NCBI GenBank assembly: GCA_000720535.1
Contig: JOAZ01000010.1
Span: 1 to 64,000 of the forward strand
Reading direction: 5' to 3'
DNA length: 64,000 nt
From: Streptomyces halstedii
GTDB lineage: Bacteria; Actinomycetota; Actinomycetes; Streptomycetales; Streptomycetaceae
This document shows, piece after piece, positions 1 through 7,948 of this stretch (position 1 is the stretch's first letter; the number at the start of each line of letters is the position of its first letter). The notes under the pieces are model-generated. The model ran no database searches. It was given only the letters and a program-made list of their open reading frames with translations, and was not told the origin of the DNA. A program made the position numbers and the translations under genes.

Positions 1-6
1 CACGCA

Positions 7-40
7 AGACGCTCGGCTGGGCTACCCCAGCCGAGCGTCT
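7..40. terminator. Hairpin terminator after the sortase operon
   Basis: A perfect 14-bp inverted repeat (7-20 against 27-40) encloses a 6-base loop. It lies about 200 bp past the stop of the leftward sortase gene and probably ends that operon; being symmetrical it could also serve a gene left of the window. The stretch between (41-236) has no convincing gene but holds two and a half copies of a 15-bp GC-rich tandem repeat at 142-188. Confidence 0.7.
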
Positions 41-236
41 ACGTGATCTACTCACCGCCTAAAACCAAGTGGTGTTGCGACGACCCCTGGAACCCAAGCC
101 TCGGTGACCGGGGCCCTTCCACGTCCGGCTCTTCCGGCGGCCGCCGTGGGGCCCGTCGCCGTGGGGCCCGTCGCCGTCCGGGGCCCGTCGCGTGCCGGGG
201 TCGTACGGCGGGCCCGGGGGACTTCGCCGTACGCGT

Positions 237-974
237 CTAGCGCAGCTCCGCCGGCTTCGTGCGGTCGCCGTCCACCTTCTCCGTGCGGACCAGCTCGCCC
301 CAGACGATGTAGCGGTACTTCGACGTGTAGACCGGCGTGCACGTGGTCAGCGTGATGTAGCGGCCCGGCTTCTTCACCCCGGACTCCTTCGGCACCGGCG
401 CGATCGCGTCCACGTTGTACTTGGAGGTCTCCGGGAGCTCCGCGTAGACCTTGTAGACGTACCAGGTGTCCTTGGTCTCGAAGACGATCGCGTCGCCCTT
501 CTTGACCTTGTCGATGTTGTGGAACCTGGCGCCGTGCCCGTCGCGGTGCGCGGCGAGCGTGAAGTTGCCCTCCTCGGCGGAGGGCAGGGCCGACTTCACC
601 GGATCCGTGTAGTAGCCGGCGATGCCGTTGTTGAGGGTCGCGGTGTCGGTGCCCTTCTTGACCAGCACCTCGCCGTTCTTCATGGCGGGCACGTGCAGGA
701 AGCCGATGCCGTCCTTGGTGTCCAGCTCACCGGGGCCCCGGCCCTCCGCCCAGTGGTCGCGGACGGTGTCGCCCTGCTTGCCGGCCTCGCGGTCGGCGAG
801 CACGTTGGTCCACCACAGCGAGTAGACGACGAAGAGGCCGAGCACCAGGCCCGCGGTGATCAGCAGTTCACCGAAGAGACTGACCGCCGCCGCGACGGGG
901 TGGCGGCGTACGCGCCGCACCGGGGGCGCCGGTACCTCGGCACGCTCTTCCTGCTCGGTCGTCCTCGCTGCCAC
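237..974 (-). CDS. srtE: Class E sortase (short form)
   Basis: A membrane-anchored cysteine transpeptidase expected to join secreted proteins bearing a C-terminal sorting signal (LAXTG type in Streptomyces) to the cell wall. The 245-aa protein has a short cytoplasmic Arg-rich N-terminus, one membrane segment at about residues 28-50, then the sortase barrel. The catalytic triad is visible: His in AAHRDGHG, Cys212 in TLTTCTP and Arg221 in SKYRYIVWG. The TLTTC motif and Tyr-rich C-terminus fit class E. It starts with GTG, 36 bp beyond the stop of a second, longer sortase, matching the SrtE1/SrtE2 pair known near oriC in Streptomyces coelicolor. The pair there supports aerial hyphae formation through chaplin anchoring; that role is inferred here. 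It is the last gene of the operon. Confidence 0.9.
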   Translation of the reverse strand: MAARTTEQEERAEVPAPPVRRVRRHPVAAAVSLFGELLITAGLVLGLFVVYSLWWTNVLADREAGKQGDTVRDHWAEGRGPGELDTKDGIGFLHVPAMKNGEVLVKKGTDTATLNNGIAGYYTDPVKSALPSAEEGNFTLAAHRDGHGARFHNIDKVKKGDAIVFETKDTWYVYKVYAELPETSKYNVDAIAPVPKESGVKKPGRYITLTTCTPVYTSKYRYIVWGELVRTEKVDGDRTKPAELR

Positions 975-1010
975 CGCACCCGCCCCTGTCGTGATGTCGC
1001 CCAGCCCGCT

Positions 1011-2579
1011 TCAGCCGACGAGCGCGTCGGGCTTCCCCTTGTCGCGCGGCCGTTCGTCGACCATCTTGCCCCACACGATCATTCGGTACGTACTCGTGAA
1101 TTCGGGCGTACACGTCGTCAGGGTGATGTACCTGCCCGGAGCGGTGAACCCGGAACCTTCCGGTACTTCCTTGATCACCGAGATGTTGGACGGCGCCGTC
1201 TGGGGAAGGATGCTGGTCATCTCGTACGTGTAGTACGCGTCCTGGGTCTCGACCACGATCGGGTCGCCGGGCTTCAGCTTGTTGATGTAGCGGAACGGCT
1301 CGCCGTGCGTGTTGCGGTGGCCCGCCACCGCGAAGTTGCCCTCCTCCGCGGAGGGCATCGCGGTCTTGAGCGTGCCCTCGGCGTAGTGCCCCACCATGCC
1401 GCGGTCGAGGACCTTCTCCTTGTCGATGCCCTCGGCGATCGGCGCGACGACGTCCAGCTTCGGGATGTGCATGATGGCGAACCCCTGGCCGGGCTCGAAG
1501 GCACCCGGCGTGCGCGACCCCTTCGCCCACTCGTCCTGGATCTTGTGGGTCTCCCGGCCGGCGATCTGGTCGGCGCGGACGTTGGTCCACCACAGCTGGT
1601 AGGTGACGAACAGCAGCATCAGCACGCCGAAGGTGATGAACACCTCTCCGGCCACCCGGCTGGCCACGACGGCCGGGCTGTCCTTGGCGGCGCGCGCAGC
1701 CCGCCGCGCCTCCAGGCGCGACATCGGCACCGGCGGCTTCCCGGCGGGCGTCTGCGCGCCGGGCGTCTGCGCGGCGGGGCGGGGTTCCGGCCGGCGCCGC
1801 CCACGCCCCTTCGCCGCCCGCCTGCGCTCGGCGCGGCCTCCGGTCGGCACGGTCTCCGGTACGGGACCGTCGGCCGGGGAACCGAGGTCACCGTCGTCGT
1901 CCGCGTCCCGAGGGCCGGCGGGGCGCGGGTCCGCGGTCTCGTCGGGAACGGCGGGCACCACGGGCCGACGCGTCTCGAACGGCTCGGAGCCGGGGACGAT
2001 CACCGGCATCCGGGCCGTCACCGGGTCGGTCCGGGGCACGGCGGCCGGCCGGTCGGCACGGCGGCCCGGAGGACGCCGCTCCGGAAGCTGACGGGGCTGC
2101 CGGGCCTCCGTGACCTGCGGGCTCGGACGGCCCTCGGAGGCTTCGCGCGACTCGTGCGGCGGGTGGGCCTCGAAGGCCTCGCGCGGCTGGTGCGGCGGGT
2201 GGACTTCCGGTGCCTGACGCGCCTGGTGGGGCTCACGGGCGTGAGGAATGGCCTGAGAAGGGGCCTGAGGGGCCGGTTCCGGCCCCTGCGAGCCGTACCA
2301 GTCCCGCTGGTACCCCTCGGGGTCGTACCACTCGCCAGCGGCCTCCAGCGGGTTCGCGGCCGCCGGCGGACCCTGTGGCGGCGCGGCCGGACCGCCCTCA
2401 CCGCCCTCCGGGGCGTCCTCCGCCCGGAACCAGGGCGGGGTGTGCTGCCCCGGGAGGGGGTCGTTCAGTGGGTCCGCGAGCTGGTCGACCGCCGCCTCGA
2501 ACGTGCCGTCGGCCCCGTACGGTCCCCGCGCGTACGGGTCCTGGTGACCGGCGTCGGGTCCGGGGCGGGCCGGGGTCAC
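1011..2579 (-). CDS. srtE: Class E sortase with long cytoplasmic N-terminus
   Basis: Second sortase of the pair, 522 aa. Roughly the first 290 residues are a low-complexity cytoplasmic region rich in Pro, Glu, Arg and His, with short imperfect repeats of the form REAFEAHPPHES. A membrane segment (FITFGVLMLLFVTYQLWW) and the sortase domain follow. Catalytic residues are His in VAGHRNTHG, Cys490 in TLTTCTPEF and Arg499 in STYRMIVWG. I chose the GTG at 2579 because it overlaps the stop of the upstream amidotransferase gene (GTGA); a longer reading frame runs on through that gene but is a shadow. The tight overlap means translational coupling. The long N-terminal region is not needed for catalysis and may bind a cytoplasmic partner; that is a guess. 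Confidence 0.9.
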   Translation of the reverse strand: MTPARPGPDAGHQDPYARGPYGADGTFEAAVDQLADPLNDPLPGQHTPPWFRAEDAPEGGEGGPAAPPQGPPAAANPLEAAGEWYDPEGYQRDWYGSQGPEPAPQAPSQAIPHAREPHQARQAPEVHPPHQPREAFEAHPPHESREASEGRPSPQVTEARQPRQLPERRPPGRRADRPAAVPRTDPVTARMPVIVPGSEPFETRRPVVPAVPDETADPRPAGPRDADDDGDLGSPADGPVPETVPTGGRAERRRAAKGRGRRRPEPRPAAQTPGAQTPAGKPPVPMSRLEARRAARAAKDSPAVVASRVAGEVFITFGVLMLLFVTYQLWWTNVRADQIAGRETHKIQDEWAKGSRTPGAFEPGQGFAIMHIPKLDVVAPIAEGIDKEKVLDRGMVGHYAEGTLKTAMPSAEEGNFAVAGHRNTHGEPFRYINKLKPGDPIVVETQDAYYTYEMTSILPQTAPSNISVIKEVPEGSGFTAPGRYITLTTCTPEFTSTYRMIVWGKMVDERPRDKGKPDALVG

Positions 2580-3214
2580 GCGACGGCCTTGCCCACCACC
2601 GGGGCCAGTCCCGCCGACCTGGCGACGGCCCCGGAGTCCCCGCAGCGCGCGAGCCAGTTGGCGAGCATCAGGTGGCCGTGCTCCGTGAGCACCGACTCCG
2701 GGTGGAACTGCACACCCTCCACCGCCAGTTCGCGGTGGCGCAGCCCCATGACGATGCCGTCGGCCGTGCGGGCCGTGACCTCCAGCACATCGGGCACGGT
2801 CGCCGGTTCGGCGGCCAGCGAGTGGTAGCGCGTCGCGGTGAACGGGGACGGCAGCCCGGCGAACACGCCCTCGCCCTCGTGGAAGACGGGGGAGGTCTTG
2901 CCGTGCAGCAGCTCCGGGGCCCGGCCCACCACTCCGCCGTACGCCACGGCCATCGACTGCATGCCCAGGCAGACCCCGAAGACCGGCACCCCGGCACCCG
3001 CGCAGTGGTGCACCATCTCGACGCAGACACCCGCCTGCTCCGGCGTACCGGGGCCGGGTGAGAGCAGGACGCCGTCGAAGCCGTCCTCGGCGTGCGCGGT
3101 GGTCACCTCGTCGTTGCGCGTCACCTCGCACTCGGCGCCGAGCTGGTAGAGGTACTGGACGAGGTTGAAGACGAAGCTGTCGTAGTTGTCGACGACGAGG
3201 ATGCGCGCGCTCAC
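2576..3214 (-). CDS. pabA: Glutamine amidotransferase, PabA/TrpG type
   Basis: The glutaminase subunit of aminodeoxychorismate synthase (folate pathway) or anthranilate synthase (tryptophan pathway): it releases ammonia from glutamine for a partner chorismate-binding subunit. The 212-aa protein is a complete class I amidotransferase, with N-terminal ILVVDNYDSFVFNLVQYL, the nucleophile Cys in VFGVCLGMQSMA, and the His-Glu pair in GVQFHPESVLTEHG. No PabB or TrpE gene is nearby, so pathway choice cannot be made from context; Streptomyces annotation normally uses pabA for this locus. Start is the GTG at 3214, overlapping the stop of the small upstream gene, and its own stop overlaps the sortase start, so three genes are translationally coupled. 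Confidence 0.9.
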   Translation of the reverse strand: MSARILVVDNYDSFVFNLVQYLYQLGAECEVTRNDEVTTAHAEDGFDGVLLSPGPGTPEQAGVCVEMVHHCAGAGVPVFGVCLGMQSMAVAYGGVVGRAPELLHGKTSPVFHEGEGVFAGLPSPFTATRYHSLAAEPATVPDVLEVTARTADGIVMGLRHRELAVEGVQFHPESVLTEHGHLMLANWLARCGDSGAVARSAGLAPVVGKAVA

Positions 3215-3396
3215 CGGGCGGCCCCCGCACCGGCGCCCTGGCCGTCCACCGTCACGTCGCCGAACGGCAGCAGCGGCTCCGCCCAGGGGAAGACGTACTG
3301 GAACAGGGCGTAGACGACGGCCAGGACCAGGACGAGTGAGGTCAGCCCGCGAACCCACACGTTGCCCGGAAGATGCCGCCAGATCCAGCCGTACAT
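3211..3396 (-). CDS. Small single-span membrane protein
   Basis: A 61-aa protein of unknown function. The first 15 residues (MYGWIWRHLPGNVWV) are followed by one hydrophobic helix at about residues 17-40 (LTSLVLVLAVVYALFQYVFPWAEPLLPF) and a short Gly/Ala-rich tail. Its stop codon overlaps the GTG of pabA, so it leads the pabA-sortase operon. Small proteins of this kind occupy the same place in other Streptomyces oriC regions as far as I recall. No catalytic motif is visible; a membrane-associated accessory for the sortases is possible but unsupported. Confidence 0.75.
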   Translation of the reverse strand: MYGWIWRHLPGNVWVRGLTSLVLVLAVVYALFQYVFPWAEPLLPFGDVTVDGQGAGAGAAR

Positions 3397-3463
3397 GCTG
3401 TCCCCTCCATTCGGTACGGCACCAGACTAAAGGGCCGGGGTGCGGGAGCGGGACGGATACGGG

Positions 3464-4231
3464 CTACTCCACAGGCTCCGCGTAGTGGAGGTCGACCGTG
3501 CCGGAGTAGCCGGGGAGGGTGGCCTTGTCCTTCTCCTCGACCTTCCAGCCGAGCCCGTAGGCCTTCACGTACAGCTGGTAGTTCTGGATCGCCGGGGAGT
3601 CGTCGAGGGCGCGCCGGAGCGTGCCCCGGTCGCCGACCGCGGTGATCCGGTACGGGGGTGAGTAGACCCGGCCCTGGAGGATCAGCGTGTTGCCGACGCA
3701 CCGCACCGCGCTGGTGGAGATCAGCCGCTGGTCCATCACCTGGACGCCCCGGGCCCCGCCCTCCCAGAGCGCGTTGACGACGGCCTGGAGGTCCTGCTGG
3801 TGGATGACCAGGTCGTTCGGCTGCGGTTCGGGGTAGCCGGGGTTGGCGGTGGCGTCCGGCGGGGCGTCGTCCAGGGTGACGGTCAGGGCCGCGCCCGTGA
3901 GCTTCGTCGTGCCCGCCGCCTTCTCCAGCGCGTCGAGCTTCGCGTCCTCCGCCTCGGTGCTTCCGTCGTCGCGCCGGGCGAGGGCGTCGATGTCCGCCCG
4001 CACGGCGGCGGTCGACGCGTCGAGCTCCGCGTTGTTCTCGCTGCGCTGCTGGATGAGGTCGGAAAGCTTCAGCAACGAGGAGTCGGTGCGGATGTCCGTC
4101 CCTTTCGCGGTGTTCGCACTAGTGACGAAGATCAGTCCGGCAAGGGCGAAAACGGCGGCCGTGAGCGTTTGGACCGGCCACCGGGACATGCGCCGGGCCG
4201 GGCCTTGAGGAGAGTCGGCGGAATTGCTCAA
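3464..4231 (-). CDS. DUF881 family membrane protein
   Basis: A 255-aa protein with a short cytoplasmic N-terminus, one membrane segment (TLTAAVFALAGLIFVTSANTA, about residues 25-45), a coiled-coil-like stretch (LIQQRSENNAELDASTAAVRADIDALARR) and an extracytoplasmic DUF881 domain with the family pattern of VVNALWEGGARGVQVMDQRLISTSAVRCVGNTLILQGRVYSPPYRITAVG. DUF881 proteins (YlxW/YlxX-like) are usually found near cell division genes. Its neighbour on the other strand is crgA, which fits a role in division or sporulation septation. I use the TTG start at 4231 because TAAGGAG lies upstream at a workable distance; an internal ATG (Met15) is the alternative. Confidence 0.8.
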   Translation of the reverse strand: MSNSADSPQGPARRMSRWPVQTLTAAVFALAGLIFVTSANTAKGTDIRTDSSLLKLSDLIQQRSENNAELDASTAAVRADIDALARRDDGSTEAEDAKLDALEKAAGTTKLTGAALTVTLDDAPPDATANPGYPEPQPNDLVIHQQDLQAVVNALWEGGARGVQVMDQRLISTSAVRCVGNTLILQGRVYSPPYRITAVGDRGTLRRALDDSPAIQNYQLYVKAYGLGWKVEEKDKATLPGYSGTVDLHYAEPVE

Positions 4232-4367
4232 CGTACCCTTATCTCCTTAGGCGCCACGGAAGCACTACGCTAACGGACGCCCCGGGGAGGCAGCATTCCC
4301 CCTCGCGCCCCGGCGCCAGCCACAGATCCCTGCGCGGTCACGCAGCGCATCGACAGGAGAGTCCCTC

Positions 4368-4622
4368 GTGCCGAAGTCACGTATCCGCAAGAAGGCCGAC
4401 TTCACGCCCCCGCCGGCGAAGCAGTCGACCAACATAAAGCTGACCAATCGCAGTTGGGTGGCGCCGGTGATGCTGGCGCTCTTCCTGATCGGACTGGCCT
4501 GGATCGTGGTCTTCTACGTGACCGAGGGCGACATGCCGGTCGGCGCGCTGGGCAACTGGAACATCGTCGTGGGCTTCGGCTTCATCGCCGGCGGCTTCGG
4601 TGTCTCCACGCAGTGGAAGTAG
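4368..4622 (+). CDS. crgA: Cell division regulator CrgA
   Basis: An 84-aa integral membrane protein with the CrgA layout: a basic start [16 protein letters not shown], two membrane helices (about residues 29-52 and 61-80) and a short C-terminal GVSTQWK. In Streptomyces CrgA affects FtsZ ring formation and timing of sporulation septation, and in mycobacteria it bridges several divisome proteins. The GTG start follows AGGAGA by 7 bases. It is divergent from the DUF881 gene with about 135 bp between them. It stands alone, and its downstream gap toward the convergent rhomboid gene holds a DnaA-box cluster. Confidence 0.95.
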   Translation: MPKSRIRKKADFTPPPAKQSTNIKLTNRSWVAPVMLALFLIGLAWIVVFYVTEGDMPVGALGNWNIVVGFGFIAGGFGVSTQWK

Positions 4623-4644
4623 TCGCCCCGCTCCTGCCCTGAAG

Positions 4645-4856
4645 TTACCCACAGAGTTATCCACAGTCGGGGGAAAAGGTCAGACGATCTGTGGATAACT
4701 TCCGCCCGTGTTGACGCCGATGTGACCGCACACCGCGCACTCTCTCGCACACCGGGCCGATACGCCCCTTGTCCTGCCTGGAAAAACCCAGCTCAGCGAC
4801 AAGGGGCACATCTGTTCCCCACGTCATGCACAAGATCCGACACACTCTGTGGACAA
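4645..4856. promoter_or_regulatory. DnaA-box cluster in a convergent intergenic gap
   Basis: Between the convergent crgA and rhomboid genes lie TTACCCACA (4645-4653), TTATCCACA (4657-4665), TGTGGATAA (4690-4698, the inverse of TTATCCACA) and TGTGGACAA (4848-4856, the inverse of TTGTCCACA). Three are exact DnaA consensus sites. As both neighbours end here, a promoter role is unlikely; DnaA titration or a replication-control site is more plausible. Spacing to oriC is about 20 kb. Confidence 0.6.
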
Positions 4857-4883
4857 CTCTGATCAATGAGCGACCGATTCCGC

Positions 4884-5777
4884 TCAGATGAGGACAGCGG
4901 TACGCACGAGGACGGTCGCCACGACCGCCAGCAGCATCAGGGCGAAGGCCCCGGACTGCACGGCGTTCCGGTGGGCCCGGGGCGCGTGCACCAGGGCGGC
5001 CGCCAGCACCGCACCGGCGAACAGGCCCCCCAGGTGCGCCTGCCAGGCGATCGAACCCCAGGGGTTGAAGGTGAAGATCAGGTTCACCACGAGCAGCACG
5101 ATCACCGGCCGCATGTCGTAGTTCATCCTGCGCATCAGGACGGCCGTGGCGCCCAGCAGCCCGAAGATCGCGCCGGAGGCACCGAGCGAGCCCTGCGCGG
5201 GGTCGGAGACCGCGAAGGTCAGCGCGCTGCCCGCGAGCCCCGAGAGCAGGTAGAGCGCGAGGTAGCGCACCCGGCCCAGGGCGGCCTCCAGGGGCCCGCC
5301 CAGCCACCACAGGCCCAGCATGTTGAACGCGATGTGCCACACCTCCTGGTGCAGGAACATCGCGGTGAACAGGCGGTACCACTGCCCCTCGGCCACGCCC
5401 TCGATCCCCGCCGACGGATCGCCCAGGTAGGCCCGGCCGAACAGCAGCAGTTCGTTCACGAGGGACGAGTCGGCCAGGACGGCGACGAAGACCGCGAGAT
5501 TGACACCGAGAAGGATCTTGGTGATCAGCCGCGGATCGGCCGCGACACGGCCGCCCGCCAGGGTGCGGGGTCTGCTCGCGGCCGGATGGTGCCCCGTGCC
5601 CGAGCCCGTCCGCACGCACTCCGGGCACTGGAAGCCGACCGAGGCGTCGATCATGCAGTCCGCGCAGATCGGCCGGTCGCACCGCACGCAGCGCACGCCC
5701 GTCTCCCGGCCCGGGTGCCGGTAACAGGTGAGCGGAGCGCCCGCGGCCGCGTCCTGGTCGTCCGGCTGCTGCTCCAT
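4884..5777 (-). CDS. Rhomboid family intramembrane serine protease
   Basis: A 297-aa polytopic protease expected to cut within membrane helices. Residues 15-60 form a cysteine/histidine zinc-binding module (CYRHPGRETGVRCVRCDRPICADCMIDASVGFQCPEC) typical of actinobacterial rhomboids. The rhomboid domain follows with HQEVWHIAFNMLGLWWLGGPLE, the catalytic Ser in LGASGAIFGLLGA, and the catalytic His in AWQAHLGGLFAGAVLAA. About seven hydrophobic segments are present. Start is the ATG at 5777, preceded by GAAGGGG. Substrates are not known. It is probably transcribed separately from the cyclophilin gene upstream (gap about 180 bp). Confidence 0.92.
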   Translation of the reverse strand: MEQQPDDQDAAAGAPLTCYRHPGRETGVRCVRCDRPICADCMIDASVGFQCPECVRTGSGTGHHPAASRPRTLAGGRVAADPRLITKILLGVNLAVFVAVLADSSLVNELLLFGRAYLGDPSAGIEGVAEGQWYRLFTAMFLHQEVWHIAFNMLGLWWLGGPLEAALGRVRYLALYLLSGLAGSALTFAVSDPAQGSLGASGAIFGLLGATAVLMRRMNYDMRPVIVLLVVNLIFTFNPWGSIAWQAHLGGLFAGAVLAAALVHAPRAHRNAVQSGAFALMLLAVVATVLVRTAVLI

Positions 5778-5960
5778 CGGTCACGGCCCCTTCGGTCCTC
5801 GTCCCGGCGATCGTCGCGACGCACGTCCCGGGTGGCGGCACACCTGTGCCGCCCCCGTTCGTCCGTCGTGTAGCAGTACGGACGAACAGGGCGATTGGTT
5901 CCCGAACCGGCCGGTCCTCGGGCCGCCCGTCCGGACAGGCGGCCCGAGGACAGGGCGGTG

Positions 5961-6488
5961 TCAGCGGGTCTCGATCACGACCGAGTCGAGCACCACGTCC
6001 CGCAGCGGACGCTGGGTGCGCGGATTGGTGGGCACGGCCGCGATGGCGTCCACGACCCTGCGGGCCGCCTCGGTCGTCACCTGGCCGAAAATGGTGTGCT
6101 TGCCGGTCAGCCAGGCCGTGGGGGACACGGTCACGAAGAACTGCGAGCCGTTGGTCCCGGGGCCCGCGTTGGCCATCGCGAGCAGATACGGCTGCGTGAA
6201 GTCGAGGTCCGGGTGGAACTCGTCGGGGAACTCGTAGCCGGGGCCGCCCGTGCCGTTGCCCAGCGGATCCCCGCCCTGGATCATGAAGTCGCCGATGACC
6301 CGGTGGAAGACGGTGCCGTCGTAGAGCCGGTCCGTGGACCTCGTCCCGGTCGCCGGGTCGGTCCACTCCCGGCCTCCGGTGGCGAGCTCGACGAAGTTCC
6401 TGACCGTCCTGGGCGCGTGGTCCGGCAGGAGCCGGACCACGATGTCGCCCTGGCTGGTCCTCAGAGTGGCGTAAAGCTGCTCGGCCAC
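5961..6488 (-). CDS. Peptidyl-prolyl cis-trans isomerase, cyclophilin type
   Basis: A 175-aa single-domain cytoplasmic cyclophilin that speeds proline isomerisation during folding. Family motifs are seen in order: FVELA, YDGTVFHRVIGDFMIQGGDPLGNGTGGPGYEF, LLAMANAGPGTNGSQFFVTVSPTAWLTGKHTIFGQV. Catalytic Arg (FHRVI) and Gln (MIQGGD) are present; the Trp implicated in cyclosporin binding is retained in TAWLTGKHT. No signal peptide is seen. I take the GTG at 6488 (reading AEQLYATLRTSQGDIVVRL), which matches known Streptomyces homologues, over an upstream ATG at 6533. Confidence 0.93.
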   Translation of the reverse strand: MAEQLYATLRTSQGDIVVRLLPDHAPRTVRNFVELATGGREWTDPATGTRSTDRLYDGTVFHRVIGDFMIQGGDPLGNGTGGPGYEFPDEFHPDLDFTQPYLLAMANAGPGTNGSQFFVTVSPTAWLTGKHTIFGQVTTEAARRVVDAIAAVPTNPRTQRPLRDVVLDSVVIETR

Positions 6489-6907
6489 GGCCCGCCTTCC
6501 GTACGTCTGCGCTGCGTCCACCGATCCTCGCACGCGCGGCGCCCGGCACCGCCCGCCTCACCTGCCGCCCCCTCCTTCCGCACGGCGCGTACGGACACGC
6601 GGCCGGAACCGGACCCGCGGCATCCACGGCACTCGCGTCACTCGCGGCCGGAACCGACCCGCGGCACCCGCGGCACCCACGGCACCAGCGGCCGCACGAC
6701 ACGTACGGCCAAGTGCGCGCCCTGTCGGCGCGCACCGGCGCGCGCCGTGGCATGGTCGTCGGGACGCTCCCCTCGCACCCTCTTGACCGGGCCGTGCCGA
6801 CCTTGACCCGGATGCCCGCCTCACCTGGCGCCCCGGGCCTCGGCGGGCATGATTTCGACTTGGGTGGACAGGCGGAGTACCTACCCGCCACCAAGGAGGA
6901 GGATCTC
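6489..6907. other. Intergenic region with GC-rich direct repeats
   Basis: Divergent promoter region between the cyclophilin and DUF5324-type genes. A GC-rich unit (GCGGCCGGAACCGACCCGCG) occurs at about 6645-6664 and, with one inserted base, at 6600-6620, each followed by short CGGCACCC-type repeats to about 6687. I see no reliable gene, and no clear -35/-10 pair. A strong ribosome site (AAGGAGGAGG) at its right edge serves the downstream GTG at 6908. Confidence 0.4.
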
Positions 6908-7633
6908 GTGACCCGCATCGACAGCGTGCGCGCCGCTACCTACTCGGCGAAGGACAGCGCGCAGCACGCCGCGGACGTGGTGGCGCCCTACGCCGACACG
7001 GCCAAGGAGCAGGCCGCCCGCTACGCCCAGGAGGCCCGCGCCCGGCTCGCGCCCAAGGTGTCGAAGGCAGCCGCGCAAGCCCGTGTCCAGTACGACGCGC
7101 GCCTCGCCCCACGTATCGGACAAGCCCTGACCCATGTACCGCCCAAGGTCGACGAGGCGGCACAGCGCGCCGCGGCACGCACACGCCAGGCGGCCCGCAG
7201 CGCCGCCGACTACACCGTGCCGCGCGTCGAGTCGGCGGTGGCGGCGAGCCGGCCCGTGGCCGAGGAGGCGACCGCCCGCAGCACGGCCGCGCTGGCCGCG
7301 CTGCGCGGCCAGGTGACGGCCAAGGAGATCCACAAGATCGTCCGCAAGCACGAGCGGCGTGCCCGGTGCGGCCGGTTCGCCAAGGGCGCCCTCCTGCTGG
7401 GCGTGCTGGCCGGCGGCGCGTTCGCCGCCTGGAAGTGGTGGGACAAGCAGGCCAACCCCGACTGGCTGGTCGAGCCCCCGGAGCCCACCGAGGTCTCGGA
7501 GAGCCGCGCCCCGCTGAGCTCGGTGGACGGCAGCGGGACGACGCCGTCCGCCCACGAGGCCCGGACCGGACGGGCCGGGGCCGACGCCGGCGAAGGCTCC
7601 CCGGACGGCATCGACCGGGACGAGCGCTCCTGA
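6908..7633 (+). CDS. DUF5324-type Ala-rich helical protein with one membrane segment
   Basis: A 241-aa protein. Residues 1-150 are a long Ala/Arg-rich amphipathic helical region (MTRIDSVRAATYSAKDSAQHAADVVAPYADTAKEQAARYAQEARARLAPK) of a kind seen in apolipoprotein-like or LEA-like proteins. A membrane segment (GALLLGVLAGGAFAAWKWW) follows at about residues 163-182, with an acidic, disordered C-terminal tail. I recognise it as the family called DUF5324 in Streptomyces, with no established function. The GTG start has an excellent Shine-Dalgarno sequence; the longer reading frame starting at 6713 lacks one. A strong terminator follows at once. Confidence 0.8.
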   Translation: MTRIDSVRAATYSAKDSAQHAADVVAPYADTAKEQAARYAQEARARLAPKVSKAAAQARVQYDARLAPRIGQALTHVPPKVDEAAQRAAARTRQAARSAADYTVPRVESAVAASRPVAEEATARSTAALAALRGQVTAKEIHKIVRKHERRARCGRFAKGALLLGVLAGGAFAAWKWWDKQANPDWLVEPPEPTEVSESRAPLSSVDGSGTTPSAHEARTGRAGADAGEGSPDGIDRDERS

Positions 7634-7655
7634 CCCGGCCGACGGGCACACACGA

Positions 7656-7697
7656 AAACGCCCTCCGAACTGCGTTCCAGCAGTTCGGAGGGCGTTT
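7656..7697. terminator. Bidirectional hairpin terminator
   Basis: A perfect 18-bp inverted repeat (7656-7673 with 7680-7697) with a 6-base loop. It sits between the rightward DUF5324-type gene and the leftward tRNA-Ala gene, and the A/T-flanked arms suit termination in both directions. Confidence 0.85.
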
Positions 7698-7702
7698 CTC
7701 TG

Positions 7703-7775
7703 TGGAGCCTAGGAGATTCGAACTCCTGACATCTGCCTTGCAAAGGCAGCGCTCTACCAACTGAGCTAAGGCCCC
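7703..7775 (-). tRNA. tRNA-Ala(TGC)
   Basis: A 73-nt cloverleaf on the minus strand: acceptor GGGGCCT pairs with AGGCTCC, discriminator A, D-arm AGCTCAGTTGGTAGAGC, anticodon stem CTGCC/GGCAG with loop TTTGCAA (anticodon TGC), and T-arm GTTCGAAT. CCA is not encoded. It is upstream of the leftward terminator and probably a single-gene transcript. Confidence 0.95.
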
Positions 7776-7948
7776 GGGGAAAGACCGACGGCGCCGGACA
7801 CCCGTGTGTCACGACGTCTGTCGCAGAACAGAGTACCGGGTGACCCCCTGGATCCTGCAAAAGCATGGGGGCTCCCCGTCCACAACCACTCTCCGTAAGA
7901 TGCACGACGAGCTTCGCGGCAGCGAAGCCATGCGAAGGGGAGACGCAC

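Noticed and set aside
192-2828. Long plus-strand frame (878 codons) opposite the sortases
   Set aside because: Antisense shadow created by high third-position GC; composition is Arg/Gly/Val-rich without domains, while the minus-strand frames show sortase active sites.
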